Shown one piece after another: positions 25,009-34,203 of a stretch of 64,000 nucleotides of DNA. A program made the position numbers and the translations under genes. The notes under the pieces are model-generated. The model was given only the letters and a program-made list of their open reading frames with translations, was not told the origin of the DNA and did no database searches. The stretch comes from Clostridium sp. CAG:354_28_25 (lineage in GTDB: Bacteria > Bacillota > Clostridia > TANB77 > CAG-508), in NCBI GenBank assembly GCA_001915925.1, contig MNRL01000015.1, forward strand, positions 1 through 64,000, in the 5' to 3' direction. Position 1 is the first letter of the stretch. Each line of letters opens with the position of its first letter.

Positions 25009-25461
25009 CTAGTCGTATACAATCCCATTAATAATTGGATTTCCATACTGATCAATATCATCATAGTCATCTCCACAGCATCCTACTACGTCTTCATCGA
25101 CGTAAAGAAAAATGCTTTTTTCTTGTTCATCGAATTCATACAGAATTCCATTTACAGAACAGTATAATTGCCATTTTTTCCAAATTGTATCAGGCCATTT
25201 TTCCTTCATAAGTACTTTTGCACTGATTTGGTTGGTGTTATTTTGCAATGCCACGTTAATGGCTTTCTTTAAAGCTATTTCCATACCTATGGCTTCTTCA
25301 TAACACCGAATCATTTTCTCGGTCTCTTTAAGTTCTTCCTCTCTTTCATAGAATTCTTCATCAACTCTTCTTCCTAAAAGTTCCCGTAACGTTTTATCGA
25401 AAATCTCACCTTTTCCTAGACTTTCTCCAACATTCTCCCAAAATTTTCTTTTTCTGAACAT
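25009..25461 (-). CDS. Unrecognised 150-residue protein in a GC-richer island
   Basis: The product is not recognised. The N-terminal two thirds look helical and charged (EEFYEREEELKETEKMIRC). The C-terminal part has a predicted strand region and an acidic Cys-containing end (VGCCGDDYDDIDQYG). A good ribosome binding site (AAGGAGAAAC) precedes ATG. Codon use contains more G/C-ending codons than the neighbours, as in the 9992-10492 gene. Likely acquired; function unknown. Confidence 0.6.
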   Translation of the reverse strand: MFRKRKFWENVGESLGKGEIFDKTLRELLGRRVDEEFYEREEELKETEKMIRCYEEAIGMEIALKKAINVALQNNTNQISAKVLMKEKWPDTIWKKWQLYCSVNGILYEFDEQEKSIFLYVDEDVVGCCGDDYDDIDQYGNPIINGIVYD

Positions 25462-25552
25462 ATTATGTTTCTCCTTCTAAAGTATTTTCCATCATATATT
25501 TTACCATCTTTTTACTATATTAACAAGCCTTTATTGTATATTATCATACTAA

Positions 25553-25687
25553 GTTACCAAAGTTGCTTTACCAGAAGGTTGTAATCCTGATGAAATCTTC
25601 AACTGGATAGAAGAACACTATCCGGAGTATAAGGCTCATTCAAAACCAAATAACAATACCCCCATGCTTGCAATTAGATATCGTTAA
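25553..25687 (+). pseudogene. 3' remnant of an unknown gene
   Basis: An open frame of 44 codons (reads VALPEGCNPDEIFNWIEEHY and ends MLAIRYR) begins directly after an in-frame stop, with no start codon or ribosome binding site. Its composition is coding-like and richer than the surroundings, and a strong terminator follows at once. It looks like the tail of a gene whose 5' part is lost. Confidence 0.5.
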
Positions 25688-25692
25688 ACCTC

Positions 25693-25734
25693 AAAAAAGA
25701 GAACAGATCGCAGATGTGATATGTTCTCTTTTTT
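25693..25734 (+). terminator. Intrinsic terminator after the gene remnant
   Basis: Arms AAAAAAGAGAAC / GTTCTCTTTTTT around an 18-base loop; it would work in both directions. Confidence 0.8.
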
Positions 25735-25740
25735 GTTTTA

Positions 25741-25816
<76 letters not shown>

Positions 25817-25826
25817 ATCTTTTATA

Positions 25827-25863
25827 ATTAATTAAGCTACTAACAGCTAGTAGCTTAATTAAT
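25827..25863. repeat. Long perfect inverted repeat between tRNA-Thr and sigH
   Basis: Sixteen-base arms (left 27-42, right 48-63 of this block) of ATTAATTAAGCTACTA type around a 5-base loop. It probably acts as a terminator for sigH read-through, although the T run is weak. Confidence 0.65.
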
Positions 25864-25878
25864 CAGCTTTATTCTTCT

Positions 25879-26529
25879 TTAACTATTATTTTCTTTTAAT
25901 ATATTTTTTATCGCTTTTTTTCTTATTCTTTGAATAGCATTATCGATAGATTTAACCGGTGCCTCTAACTTATTTGCTATATCTACATAGCTTTCACCCC
26001 TCATAAATCTTGCTAATACTTGCTTTTCAAAATCGCTTAAAGATTTATCTATAACATTTTCTACAGTTTTATAGTACTCTTTCTTAGTAATTGTCTCTAA
26101 TGGGTCCTCTACTGTATTATTATTAAAAATATCCATAAGTTCTGTATTATCTTCATCATCATATGCTGAAGTATTCAGCGATAAATATGAATTAAGAGGC
26201 ATATGTTTTTGCCTATTTGATGTTTTTATTGCTGTTATTAATTGTCTTTCTATACACATATTTGCAAAAGACTTAAAACTAGTATTTTTATCATCTGAAT
26301 AGCTTTTTATTGCTTTATATAGTCCAATCATTCCTTCTTGAACAATATCTTCTTTTTCTGCACCTATTATGTAATATTTACTTACTTTCATATTAACAAG
26401 TTCTTTATATTTTTCCATTAAGTAATTTAGAGCGCTTTTATCCCCTGCTTTTATTTTATTAATTATTTCTTCGTCTTGCATAAGTTCGTATTTTGAATCG
26501 AATGGATAAAACATATTGCTGTATTTCAT
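25879..26529 (-). CDS. sigH: RNA polymerase sigma-H factor
   Basis: A 216-residue sigma-70 family protein. It has EDIVQEGMIGLYKAIKSY and SFKSFANMCIERQLITAI in region 2, and LSDFEKQVLARFMRGESYVD with KSIDNAIQRIRKK in region 4. This pattern is typical of SigH (Spo0H), which turns on early sporulation genes including the spoIIA operon. Preceded by a good sigma-A promoter. Confidence 0.92.
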   Translation of the reverse strand: MKYSNMFYPFDSKYELMQDEEIINKIKAGDKSALNYLMEKYKELVNMKVSKYYIIGAEKEDIVQEGMIGLYKAIKSYSDDKNTSFKSFANMCIERQLITAIKTSNRQKHMPLNSYLSLNTSAYDDEDNTELMDIFNNNTVEDPLETITKKEYYKTVENVIDKSLSDFEKQVLARFMRGESYVDIANKLEAPVKSIDNAIQRIRKKAIKNILKENNS

Positions 26530-26567
26530 AAGTGTATTGTAACCCCCTGCTAATATATCTAAGCCAC

Positions 26568-26597
26568 ATTATAAGTCAAAAAAACGCACAATGTCAA
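26568..26597 (-). promoter_or_regulatory. Sigma-A-type promoter of sigH
   Basis: Minus strand: -35 TTGACA (26592-26597), an 18-base spacer and -10 TATAAT (26568-26573), about 40 bases before the sigH ATG. Confidence 0.75.
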
Positions 26598-26628
26598 TAC
26601 TTTTTACTGCTTATTAAATTTTTTTTAA

Positions 26629-26657
26629 TTGCTATATTATTAACTTTGTAATATAAT
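26629..26657 (+). promoter_or_regulatory. Sigma-A-type promoter of rqcH
   Basis: -35 TTGCTA (26629-26634), a 17-base spacer and -10 TATAAT (26652-26657). It is divergent from the sigH promoter. Confidence 0.7.
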
Positions 26658-26677
26658 AGCTCTAGACATAATTTAAG

Positions 26678-26726
26678 AAAGGAGAGTATGTTAAATAATA
26701 ACATACAGCAATATTATGGCATTTGA
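26678..26726 (+). promoter_or_regulatory. Unusual ribosome-entry region of rqcH
   Basis: The only strong Shine-Dalgarno (AAAGGAG, ending 26684) is about 30 bases before the rqcH ATG at 26716. In between lies the inverted repeat TATGTTA / TAACATA (26687-26705), and an ATG at 26688 opens a 12-codon frame that ends inside rqcH. Either the hairpin brings the site close to the true start, or the short frame is a coupled leader peptide. Confidence 0.45.
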
Positions 26727-28437
26727 TGGAATAACAACAAAATCAATTTCTTACGAATTACAACATTCTATATTAGGTGGAAAAATAAATAAAATTTTTG
26801 AACCAAATAAAAACGAAGTTTTATTAAGCATATATGCAAATGGTAAGAATTATGCTTTAAACATATGTATAGATTCTAACTTATATAGAATACATTTAAC
26901 AACTAACGCAAAACCTAATCCTTTAAATGCACCTAACTTTTGCATGTTACTTAGAAAGCATTTAATTGGATATAAAATAAAATCAATATCTTCTAATGAT
27001 AATCTAGAAAGAATTATAAAAATTGAATTAGAAGGATATAACGAATTAAACGATTTAACAACTAAGTATTTAATAGTTGAATTAATGGGTAAACACAGTA
27101 ATATAATATTATTAAATGACAAATTCTTTATTATTGATAGTTTGAGGCATTTAGATACTCTATCCAATTCATATAGAGATATTTTACCAGCCCATGAATA
27201 TTCATATCCGGAAAACAATAAAAACAATTTTTATACTATAAAATCTGCTGAAGAATTTTGTAACTTAGTTTTAACAAATAATGTAACGAATTTAACTAAT
27301 TTCTTAGTAGGTTATTTTACAGGTTTTAGTAAGCCATTTATTAAAAATATTATTTTAAAACAAAATATAAGTAATACTGAATTTTCAAAAGGAGATATTC
27401 TTAATATATATGAATATCTTTCTAAAATTCTTAATAACTTGGATAGTAATGAAATTTCTTTAATAAAATACTCTAATGAAAAAGGTAAATTAGATTATGT
27501 TATAGATTTAGTACCAAAATCATCTGATTTAGATATTAATTTTTATATTGATGATTTTTATTATAATAAGGAAACAAATAACAATTATGTATCTTACAGA
27601 AATAATTTATTAAAGCTAATATCTCATATTCTAAAAAAATATTCTCTAAGATTGGAAAGTATTAATAAAAAATTAAAAGAATGCGAAAATAAAGATTTGT
27701 ATAAATTATATGGTGAATTAATAACTGCAAATTTATATAAATTTTCTAAGGATTTTAATTCTGATAAAGTAGAATTAGAAAATTACTATGATAATAATTC
27801 TATTTTGACTATTCCTTTAGATAATATGATATCTATTGCTAATAACGCAAAAAAATATTTTAAAAAATATAATAAATTAAAAAACGCTTTAGAAATTGTT
27901 ACTCTTCAAAAGAAAGAAACAGAGGAAGAATTGCAATACATAGAAAGTATAATATATGAATTAGAATATGCAAAAGATATTCAAGAAGTTAATGAAATAT
28001 ATAACGAAATTAGCGAAAATCCTATTTTTAAAGATTATATACAATCAAATAATAAAACTAACACTAAAAAAGAAACAAATATATCAACACCTAGAGAGTA
28101 TCATATAGATGGTTTTACTGTTCTTGTTGGTAAAAATAATAAGCAAAATGATTATCTTACGACTAAGCTTGCTTCTCCAAACGATATATGGTTTCACACT
28201 AAAGATATTCACGGAAGTCATGTAATATTAAAAAATCCTTCTGAAAATATATCGCATGATACTTTAATAAAATGTGCAAAACTTGCAGCTTACTATAGTA
28301 AGGGGAGACTTTCTAGTAATGTACCTGTTGATTATTGTTTTGTAAAATATGTAAAAAAGCCTAATGGTAGTAAGCCTGGAATGGTAATATATACAAATAA
28401 TAAAACATTAAATGTAACCCCATCTATAACTGACTAA
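26716..28437 (+). CDS. rqcH: NFACT family ribosome quality-control factor RqcH
   Basis: A 573-residue protein of the Rqc2/FbpA family. The NFACT-N domain starts MAFDGITTKSISYEL, coiled coils occupy about 290-450, and the C-terminal NFACT-R domain contains DIWFHTKDIHGSHVIL. RqcH binds stalled 50S subunits and adds alanine tails to stuck nascent chains. Normal length. Confidence 0.93.
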   Translation: MAFDGITTKSISYELQHSILGGKINKIFEPNKNEVLLSIYANGKNYALNICIDSNLYRIHLTTNAKPNPLNAPNFCMLLRKHLIGYKIKSISSNDNLERIIKIELEGYNELNDLTTKYLIVELMGKHSNIILLNDKFFIIDSLRHLDTLSNSYRDILPAHEYSYPENNKNNFYTIKSAEEFCNLVLTNNVTNLTNFLVGYFTGFSKPFIKNIILKQNISNTEFSKGDILNIYEYLSKILNNLDSNEISLIKYSNEKGKLDYVIDLVPKSSDLDINFYIDDFYYNKETNNNYVSYRNNLLKLISHILKKYSLRLESINKKLKECENKDLYKLYGELITANLYKFSKDFNSDKVELENYYDNNSILTIPLDNMISIANNAKKYFKKYNKLKNALEIVTLQKKETEEELQYIESIIYELEYAKDIQEVNEIYNEISENPIFKDYIQSNNKTNTKKETNISTPREYHIDGFTVLVGKNNKQNDYLTTKLASPNDIWFHTKDIHGSHVILKNPSENISHDTLIKCAKLAAYYSKGRLSSNVPVDYCFVKYVKKPNGSKPGMVIYTNNKTLNVTPSITD

Positions 28438-28463
28438 TTAACTACGGAAATACGCTAAATATA

Positions 28464-28492
28464 TTGACTTAAACATAATTTTAGTGTATAAT
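28464..28492 (+). promoter_or_regulatory. Sigma-A-type promoter of ppaC
   Basis: -35 TTGACT (28464-28469), a 17-base spacer and -10 TATAAT (28487-28492). The leader to the ATG at 28586 is about 85 bases. Confidence 0.75.
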
Positions 28493-28585
28493 AGTTTATG
28501 TAAAGTGTGATAACAAAAATATATGCAGAATGTCCATTCTGCTATATTACTTTTACTTGAATAAATCAAATAAGGAGGAACTCAT

Positions 28586-29512
28586 ATGACAAAAGAAACA
28601 TTAATATTTGGACACAAAAATCCAGATACAGACTCTATTACATCTGCATTAGTAATGGAAAATTTAGAAAAAAAATTAGGAAACGAAAATGCAAAAGCTG
28701 TTAGATTAGGAAATGTTAACAAAGAAACTCAATATGTTTTAAAATATCTTGGTATCGAAGCACCAGAATTAATAGAAGATGTAGAAGATAACCAAGACGT
28801 TATTTTGGTTGACCATAATGAAGCTAGTCAAACAGTTGGAAATATATCTAATGCTAAAATATTAAAAGTTGTAGATCATCACACAATGAATTTCGTTGCT
28901 CCATATCAATTATATTATAGAGCAGAACCAGTTGGATGTACTGCAACAGTTTTATATAAAATGTATAAAGAAAATGATGTAGAAATAGATAAAACTATGG
29001 CTACATTAATGCTTAGTGCAATCGCTTCTGATACATTAATTTTAAAATCACCAACAACTACAGAAGATGATAAAAAAGTCGTTAAAAAATTAGAAGAAAT
29101 TTCTGGGCTTGATATTAATGTATATGGTACAGATATGTTAAAAGCAGGTACTGACATTAGCGAGTTTACTCCAGAAGAAATTATAAATATAGATTGTAAA
29201 TTATTCGAAAAAGGAAATAAAAAATTTAGAATTGCACAAGTAAATACAGCAGACTTAGACTCTATATTCAAGAATCAATCTTATTTCGAACAAGCAATCG
29301 CAAAAGATATCGAAAAAGAAAACTTAGATTTATATGTATTTGCAGCAACAGATATAATTAATTCTAATTCTAAAATTATTTCTTTAGGAAATGATGCGCC
29401 AGTTGTAGAAAAAGCTTTTGGTGTTTCTGTTGATAATAATACAGCAATGCTTGAAAACGTTGTTTCTAGAAAGAAACAAATTTTACCAAATATATTAAAT
29501 AACTTAGACTAA
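28586..29512 (+). CDS. ppaC: Manganese-dependent inorganic pyrophosphatase (family II)
   Basis: A 308-residue DHH-family enzyme. Metal ligands are seen in FGHKNPDTDSI (His10, Asp14, Asp16), VDHNEASQ and VVDHHTMNF, with a C-terminal DHHA2 domain ending in a basic SRKKQ segment. It hydrolyses pyrophosphate. It duplicates the activity of ppa at 21863-22393 with an unrelated fold. AGGAGGAA precedes ATG. Confidence 0.95.
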   Translation: MTKETLIFGHKNPDTDSITSALVMENLEKKLGNENAKAVRLGNVNKETQYVLKYLGIEAPELIEDVEDNQDVILVDHNEASQTVGNISNAKILKVVDHHTMNFVAPYQLYYRAEPVGCTATVLYKMYKENDVEIDKTMATLMLSAIASDTLILKSPTTTEDDKKVVKKLEEISGLDINVYGTDMLKAGTDISEFTPEEIINIDCKLFEKGNKKFRIAQVNTADLDSIFKNQSYFEQAIAKDIEKENLDLYVFAATDIINSNSKIISLGNDAPVVEKAFGVSVDNNTAMLENVVSRKKQILPNILNNLD

Positions 29513-29532
29513 TATTTGAATAGTCAATTATA

Positions 29533-29565
29533 GTTTTTAAAGAAATCCTAGGGTTCTTTAAAAAC
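29533..29565 (+). repeat. Inverted repeat downstream of ppaC
   Basis: Arms GTTTTTAAAGAA / TTCTTTAAAAAC around ATCCTAGGG. A possible first terminator or RNA-stability hairpin. Confidence 0.55.
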
Positions 29566-29585
29566 ATAATTTTAATATATAATGA

Positions 29586-29620
29586 AGGCTACTGAATATA
29601 AATTCAGTAGCCTTTGTTTT
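29586..29620 (+). terminator. Intrinsic terminator after ppaC
   Basis: Stem AAGGCTACTGAAT / ATTCAGTAGCCTT followed by TGTTTT. Confidence 0.85.
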
Positions 29621-29644
29621 ATGCAAAATTATTTACATTTAAAT

Positions 29645-29693
29645 CGGGATTTAAGGAACGTCCCCAAATCCCGAGGAACATCCCTAAATCCCT
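29645..29693. repeat. REP-like palindrome, one and a half units
   Basis: Arms CGGGATTT (29645-29652) and AAATCCCG (29666-29673) enclose AAGGAACGTCCCC. A second partial unit (AGGAACATCCCTAAATCCC) follows at once. Same design as the copies at 13458, 57004 and 61052. Confidence 0.75.
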
Positions 29694-29707
29694 ATTTACT
29701 GGCTTAA

Positions 29708-30871
29708 TTACATAGCTTGTCTATATAGTTCTATAAAGTCTTCTCTTGATACTTCTCTTGGATTTCCTGGTTTACATGGATCTTCCATTGCTTTATCTGC
29801 AAGCATTCCGAAGTCTTCTTCTTTTGCTCCTACATCTTTTATTGTTTGTGTAATTCCAACTGCTTTAGATAATTCTGATATCTTCCATACAAATGTATTT
29901 ATAACATCTTGATCATTTAAATGTGCTGCATCTGGTCTTCCAATTCTTACTAATATTTCTCTAAATCTTTGTGCAGTTGCTGGATCTTGTCCATTAAATC
30001 TCATAACTGTTGGTAATAAAATAGCATTTGCTAAACCATGTGGTGTATCATAAACTGCTCCTAATTGATGTGCCATAGAATGAACAATTCCAAGACCAAC
30101 ATTTGAGAATCCCATTCCTGCAATATATTGAGCTAATCCCATTTTATCTATTGCATCTTGATTTTTCTCATTAACTGCTGCTGGTAAATTTTCGAATATT
30201 AATTCTATTGCTCTCATATGGAACATATCTGACATTGTATTATGAGCTTTTGTAATATATCCTTCAATTGCATGTGTTAATGCATCCATACCTGTTGAAG
30301 ATGCAATTGATTTTGGCAATGTAGACATTAATTCTGTATCTACTATTGCAACTAGTGGTATATCATGTGGGTCAACACATACCATTTTTATTTCTCTTTC
30401 TTCGTCTGTTATTACATAATTTATTGTAACTTCTGCAGCTGTACCATGTGTTGTTGGAAGTGCAATTAATGGCATTCCTTTATTCACAGTGTTAGATGGT
30501 CCATTTAAAGAAACTATATCTTCTCTATCTGGGTTTGTCATAACTATAGAAATTCCTTTAGCAGTATCTATACTAGAACCTCCACCTACTGCAACAATTA
30601 CATCTGCTCCAAATTCTCTACAAACTCTTAATCCGTCTTTTACATTTGTTACTGTTGGATTAGGTTTTACGTCACTAAATACTGTATATTCTATTCCTGC
30701 TTCATCTAATTTATCTGTTACTTTTTTTGTTAATCCTATCTCGAATAAAGATTTATCTGTAACAACTAAAACCTTCTTATACCCTCTGTTTTTGATTTCT
30801 TCTGGTAAAACCTCCCTTGCTCCAAATCCAAAATAAGATGTTTCGTTTAATACAAATTTTTCAATACTCAT
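29708..30871 (-). CDS. Iron-containing alcohol dehydrogenase
   Basis: A 387-residue group III dehydrogenase. It has VGGGSSIDTAKG (NAD-binding), the metal-binding segment DALTHAIEGYITK and HSMAHQLGAVYDTPHGLANA. Closest in character to lactaldehyde reductase/1,3-propanediol or butanol dehydrogenases; the substrate cannot be told from the sequence. Preceded by AGGAGGAAG. Confidence 0.92.
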   Translation of the reverse strand: MSIEKFVLNETSYFGFGAREVLPEEIKNRGYKKVLVVTDKSLFEIGLTKKVTDKLDEAGIEYTVFSDVKPNPTVTNVKDGLRVCREFGADVIVAVGGGSSIDTAKGISIVMTNPDREDIVSLNGPSNTVNKGMPLIALPTTHGTAAEVTINYVITDEEREIKMVCVDPHDIPLVAIVDTELMSTLPKSIASSTGMDALTHAIEGYITKAHNTMSDMFHMRAIELIFENLPAAVNEKNQDAIDKMGLAQYIAGMGFSNVGLGIVHSMAHQLGAVYDTPHGLANAILLPTVMRFNGQDPATAQRFREILVRIGRPDAAHLNDQDVINTFVWKISELSKAVGITQTIKDVGAKEEDFGMLADKAMEDPCKPGNPREVSREDFIELYRQAM

Positions 30872-30936
30872 TTTCTTCCTCCTTAGTTTATTTTTTTATA
30901 TAATTAACTCCTACAAACATAGGATGTAATTATCTC

Positions 30937-31173
30937 TTAAGAAATTTTATATTCTATGTCTTCCATAAACGGAAACATTTCTGCAATTCTTTTATGTGTT
31001 ATTACAGTTTGTCTTGGTTGTGGATTTTTTGGATGATCAGATATTAGCTTTTGTGTATAACAATTTTCTGCAGTTTTAAATAATAAATATCTATTACGTA
31101 CATATGTGTAATACATTTGATATCCGTCATCTAATTCTTTTTCGAATCTCTCGAATGTATACTTGCCATCCAT
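30937..31173 (-). CDS. Small hypothetical protein upstream of alcohol dehydrogenase
   Basis: A 78-residue soluble protein, basic and aromatic-rich (QMYYTYVRNRYLLFKTAENC), family not recognised. GAAAGGAA precedes ATG. It starts 19 bases after ligA and is probably the last gene of the pgsA-ligA transcript. Confidence 0.6.
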   Translation of the reverse strand: MDGKYTFERFEKELDDGYQMYYTYVRNRYLLFKTAENCYTQKLISDHPKNPQPRQTVITHKRIAEMFPFMEDIEYKIS

Positions 31174-31192
31174 ATTAAATTCCTTTCTGCGT

Positions 31193-33199
31193 TTATTTCA
31201 TCATTTTTTCAAATTGTTCTTCTGTAATTATTTCTACACCTAAACTTTGTGCTTTTGTTAGTTTACTTCCTGCATCTTCACCAGCTAGCACATAATCTGT
31301 TTTCTTAGATACTGAACCAGAAGTTTTCCCGCCATGTTTTTCGATTAAATCACTTGCTTCTTTTCTTGTAAATTTTTCTAATGTTCCTGTTAATACAAAA
31401 GTTTTTCCTTCAAACCTATTATCTATATCTTCGCTTTCTAGTGCTTCCATATTAACCTTTGCTTCCTTTAATCTATTTATTAAATCTATAGTTTGATCTT
31501 GTCTAAAGAACTCATATATACTATTTGCTGAAATCTCACCAATATCATCTGTCATGGCTAAACTCTCTAAAGATGCATTCATTAAACTATCCATGGTTTT
31601 ATATTTTTTTGCTAAAGTTTTAGCTGCTTTTGTACCTATATGTCTTATTCCTAATGCAGCTATTAATCTATATAAATCATTATTTTTACTATTATTTATG
31701 GCATCTATTAAATTTTGAGTAAACTTTTGTCCATTTTTCTTTAATGTTGCGATATCTTCAAATTTAAGGAAATATATATCTGCAATATTGCTAATTAAAT
31801 TTTTATTTATTAATTGCTCTATTATCTTATCCCCAAGACCATCAATATTCATACAATCTCTAGAAACAAAATGTATAATATTTCTTACTAGTTTTGCAGG
31901 ACATTCAATTCCAATACATCTACTTACTGCTTCTCCTTCTTCTCGTACTACTGGCGCTCCACATACAGGACATACTTTTGGCATTTCAAAAACTTTCTCT
32001 GTACCAGCTCTCTTTTTCTTTTTTACTTCTAGAATCTCTGGAATAACATCTCCAGCTTTTTGAACTACAATTGTATCTCCTATTCTTATATCTTTTTCTT
32101 TTATAAAATCTTCATTATGCAATGTTGTTTTTGATATTGTAGACCCTGCAACTTTTACTGGTTCTAATATTGCCATTGGAGTTATTGCACCAGTTCTTCC
32201 TACTTGGCAAATGATATCCTTTAATTTAGTTTCTTTTTTCTCTGGTGGATATTTATATGCTATTGCCCATCTTGGAACTTTAGATGTTGTCCCCATTTTC
32301 TCTCTTAATTTTAAATCATCAACTTTTATAACTGCTCCATCTATTCCAAATGTTAATTCTTCTCTTTCTTCCCCAATTTTATTTATTGCATCTATTGCCT
32401 CTGGAATATTATTACATGGAATTAAAACTGGGTTTACATTAAAACCTAGTTTTTTTAAGTACTTTAATTCTTCAAAATGCGAATTAAATTCTTTTCCTTC
32501 TATTTTTTGTACATTAAATATATAAATATCTAATGGTCTTTTTTTAGTTATTTTTGTATCTAATTGTCTTAATGAACCTGCAGCCGCATTCCTTGCATTT
32601 GCAAAAGTTTTTTCTTCATTAAGTTCTCTTTCTTCGTTCATCTTCTCGAATTCTTTTTTACCAATAAATACCTCTCCTCTTACTATAATATTTATTGGTT
32701 CTGGAAGTTCTTTTGGAATAGTTTTTATAGTTTTTAAATTTTCTGTAACATCTTCTCCTACCAAACCATTTCCTCTTGTAGCACCTCTTACAAACTTTCC
32801 GTCTTTATATTCTAAAGCTGCAGATAAACCATCTATTTTTGTTTCTACAACAAATTTCACATCATCTTCTTTTAAATTGTTTTCTTTCGCTGCTTTATAT
32901 ACTCTTTCTTTAAATTCCTCTAACTCACCAAAAGAAAATATATCTTGCAAACTTTGTAATGGAACTTCGTGTTCAACCTTTTCGAACCCTTCTTTTACAT
33001 GTCCACCAACTTTTTGCGTTAAAGAATCTTTTGTAACTAAATCCGGAAATTCTTTTTCTAGGGCTTTTAATTTATTCATTGTCATATCATATTCATAATC
33101 AGATACTTCTGGATTGTCTTCATCATAATATTTATTGGCCCATATCTCTAATTGTTTTCTTAATTTTAATATTTCCTCTTTAGCTTTATTTTTTTCCAT
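31193..33199 (-). CDS. ligA: NAD-dependent DNA ligase
   Basis: A 668-residue protein of standard length. The adenylation-site lysine is in ETKIDGLSAAL. An OB fold, the zinc finger CPVCGAPV...CIGIECP, helix-hairpin-helix repeats and a C-terminal BRCT domain (FEGKTFVLTGTLEKFTRKEA) follow in order. It seals nicks in replication and repair. The start lies 14 bases inside the end of pgsA. Confidence 0.97.
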   Translation of the reverse strand: MEKNKAKEEILKLRKQLEIWANKYYDEDNPEVSDYEYDMTMNKLKALEKEFPDLVTKDSLTQKVGGHVKEGFEKVEHEVPLQSLQDIFSFGELEEFKERVYKAAKENNLKEDDVKFVVETKIDGLSAALEYKDGKFVRGATRGNGLVGEDVTENLKTIKTIPKELPEPINIIVRGEVFIGKKEFEKMNEERELNEEKTFANARNAAAGSLRQLDTKITKKRPLDIYIFNVQKIEGKEFNSHFEELKYLKKLGFNVNPVLIPCNNIPEAIDAINKIGEEREELTFGIDGAVIKVDDLKLREKMGTTSKVPRWAIAYKYPPEKKETKLKDIICQVGRTGAITPMAILEPVKVAGSTISKTTLHNEDFIKEKDIRIGDTIVVQKAGDVIPEILEVKKKKRAGTEKVFEMPKVCPVCGAPVVREEGEAVSRCIGIECPAKLVRNIIHFVSRDCMNIDGLGDKIIEQLINKNLISNIADIYFLKFEDIATLKKNGQKFTQNLIDAINNSKNNDLYRLIAALGIRHIGTKAAKTLAKKYKTMDSLMNASLESLAMTDDIGEISANSIYEFFRQDQTIDLINRLKEAKVNMEALESEDIDNRFEGKTFVLTGTLEKFTRKEASDLIEKHGGKTSGSVSKKTDYVLAGEDAGSKLTKAQSLGVEIITEEQFEKMMK

Positions 33200-33782
33200 C
33201 TGTTTTTACCTCTTCTTTAAATAAGTCTTTTCCTTTAGCTATATAATCTATACCTGATAGTACAGCTGCAACCACTGATACACTCATTAATATTGTTGTA
33301 ATAAAGTTATACCACCATGCAAATCCTGTTAGTCCACCTACAAAGCATTGTGCAAATCCATTTTGATCAACAAAAGCTAATATTAATGCAAGCATTTGTG
33401 TTACTGTTTTTAATTTTCCCCATACAGATGCTGCAATTACCTTACCGCCTTTTTCTACAGCAACTAATCTATATCCTGAAACAATAAATTCTCTAAATAA
33501 TACTATTATAGGAATAATTGCAGGTAATCTATTGTCTTCTACTAAAATAAGCATTGCTGCTAAAACTAATATTTTATCTGCTATTGGATCTAAAAATTTT
33601 CCAAATGTAGTTATTTGATTTTTACTTCTTGCTATGTAACCATCTAATTTATCTGTTATTGATGCTAAGATAAAAATAATATCTATTACAATCCATTTTA
33701 TATCAAAATTAAAAAATGGTATTATTGCCATTATTGGTACTAAAATTATTCTAAATATTGTTAATTTATTTGGTAAATTCAT
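33186..33782 (-). CDS. pgsA: CDP-diacylglycerol--glycerol-3-phosphate 3-phosphatidyltransferase
   Basis: A 198-residue polytopic membrane protein with the CDP-alcohol phosphotransferase motif DGYIAR...GKFLDPIADK (Asp-Gly..Ala-Arg..Gly..Asp..Asp). It makes phosphatidylglycerol phosphate. Upstream of ligA and overlapping it. Confidence 0.95.
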   Translation of the reverse strand: MNLPNKLTIFRIILVPIMAIIPFFNFDIKWIVIDIIFILASITDKLDGYIARSKNQITTFGKFLDPIADKILVLAAMLILVEDNRLPAIIPIIVLFREFIVSGYRLVAVEKGGKVIAASVWGKLKTVTQMLALILAFVDQNGFAQCFVGGLTGFAWWYNFITTILMSVSVVAAVLSGIDYIAKGKDLFKEEVKTDGKK

Positions 33783-33868
33783 TTGTGCTCCCTCCGTTTT
33801 TGATATACATTATTATATACAATCTATCTTTATTTTTAAAGTATATTTTTACAATTTATACAATTTAT

Positions 33869-34162
33869 TTATCTAATCGACTTTGTTTTTTCGACAATTT
33901 CTACTATATCAGTTATATATTCACTAATTACTGGTATATTTAATTTAATTATTTTTTGTAAAATTACTATAATTATTGCAGTTACTAATGTTACACCTAT
34001 GCCTATTCCTATACCTTTCCATAAGCCAGAAAATAAGTTTCTAAAGATCATTTCTTTTTTATTTCCCATAACCTCAATTAAATCTATAAATTTATTTTTA
34101 TTTAGATTATAATTTAATTTTTCCATTTGCTCTATTAGTATTTTAATACTTTTCTCTAACAT
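33869..34162 (-). CDS. DUF5665-type small membrane protein
   Basis: A 97-residue protein. An N-terminal amphipathic part is followed by GLWKGIGIGIGVTLVTAIIIVILQKII, a glycine-rich membrane helix, and a short C-terminal tail. It matches the usual layout of DUF5665 proteins, of unknown role. Its ribosome binding site lies in the right arm of the preceding terminator hairpin. Confidence 0.65.
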   Translation of the reverse strand: MLEKSIKILIEQMEKLNYNLNKNKFIDLIEVMGNKKEMIFRNLFSGLWKGIGIGIGVTLVTAIIIVILQKIIKLNIPVISEYITDIVEIVEKTKSIR

Positions 34163-34196
34163 AAAAAACACACCTAATATTATGGTGTGTTTTTTT
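34163..34196 (-). terminator. Terminator after the UPF0182 gene
   Basis: Arms AAAAAACACACC / GGTGTGTTTTTT around a 9-base loop. The stem also holds the probable ribosome binding site (AGGTG) of the next gene. Confidence 0.85.
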
Positions 34197-34203
34197 AGAT
34201 TTT

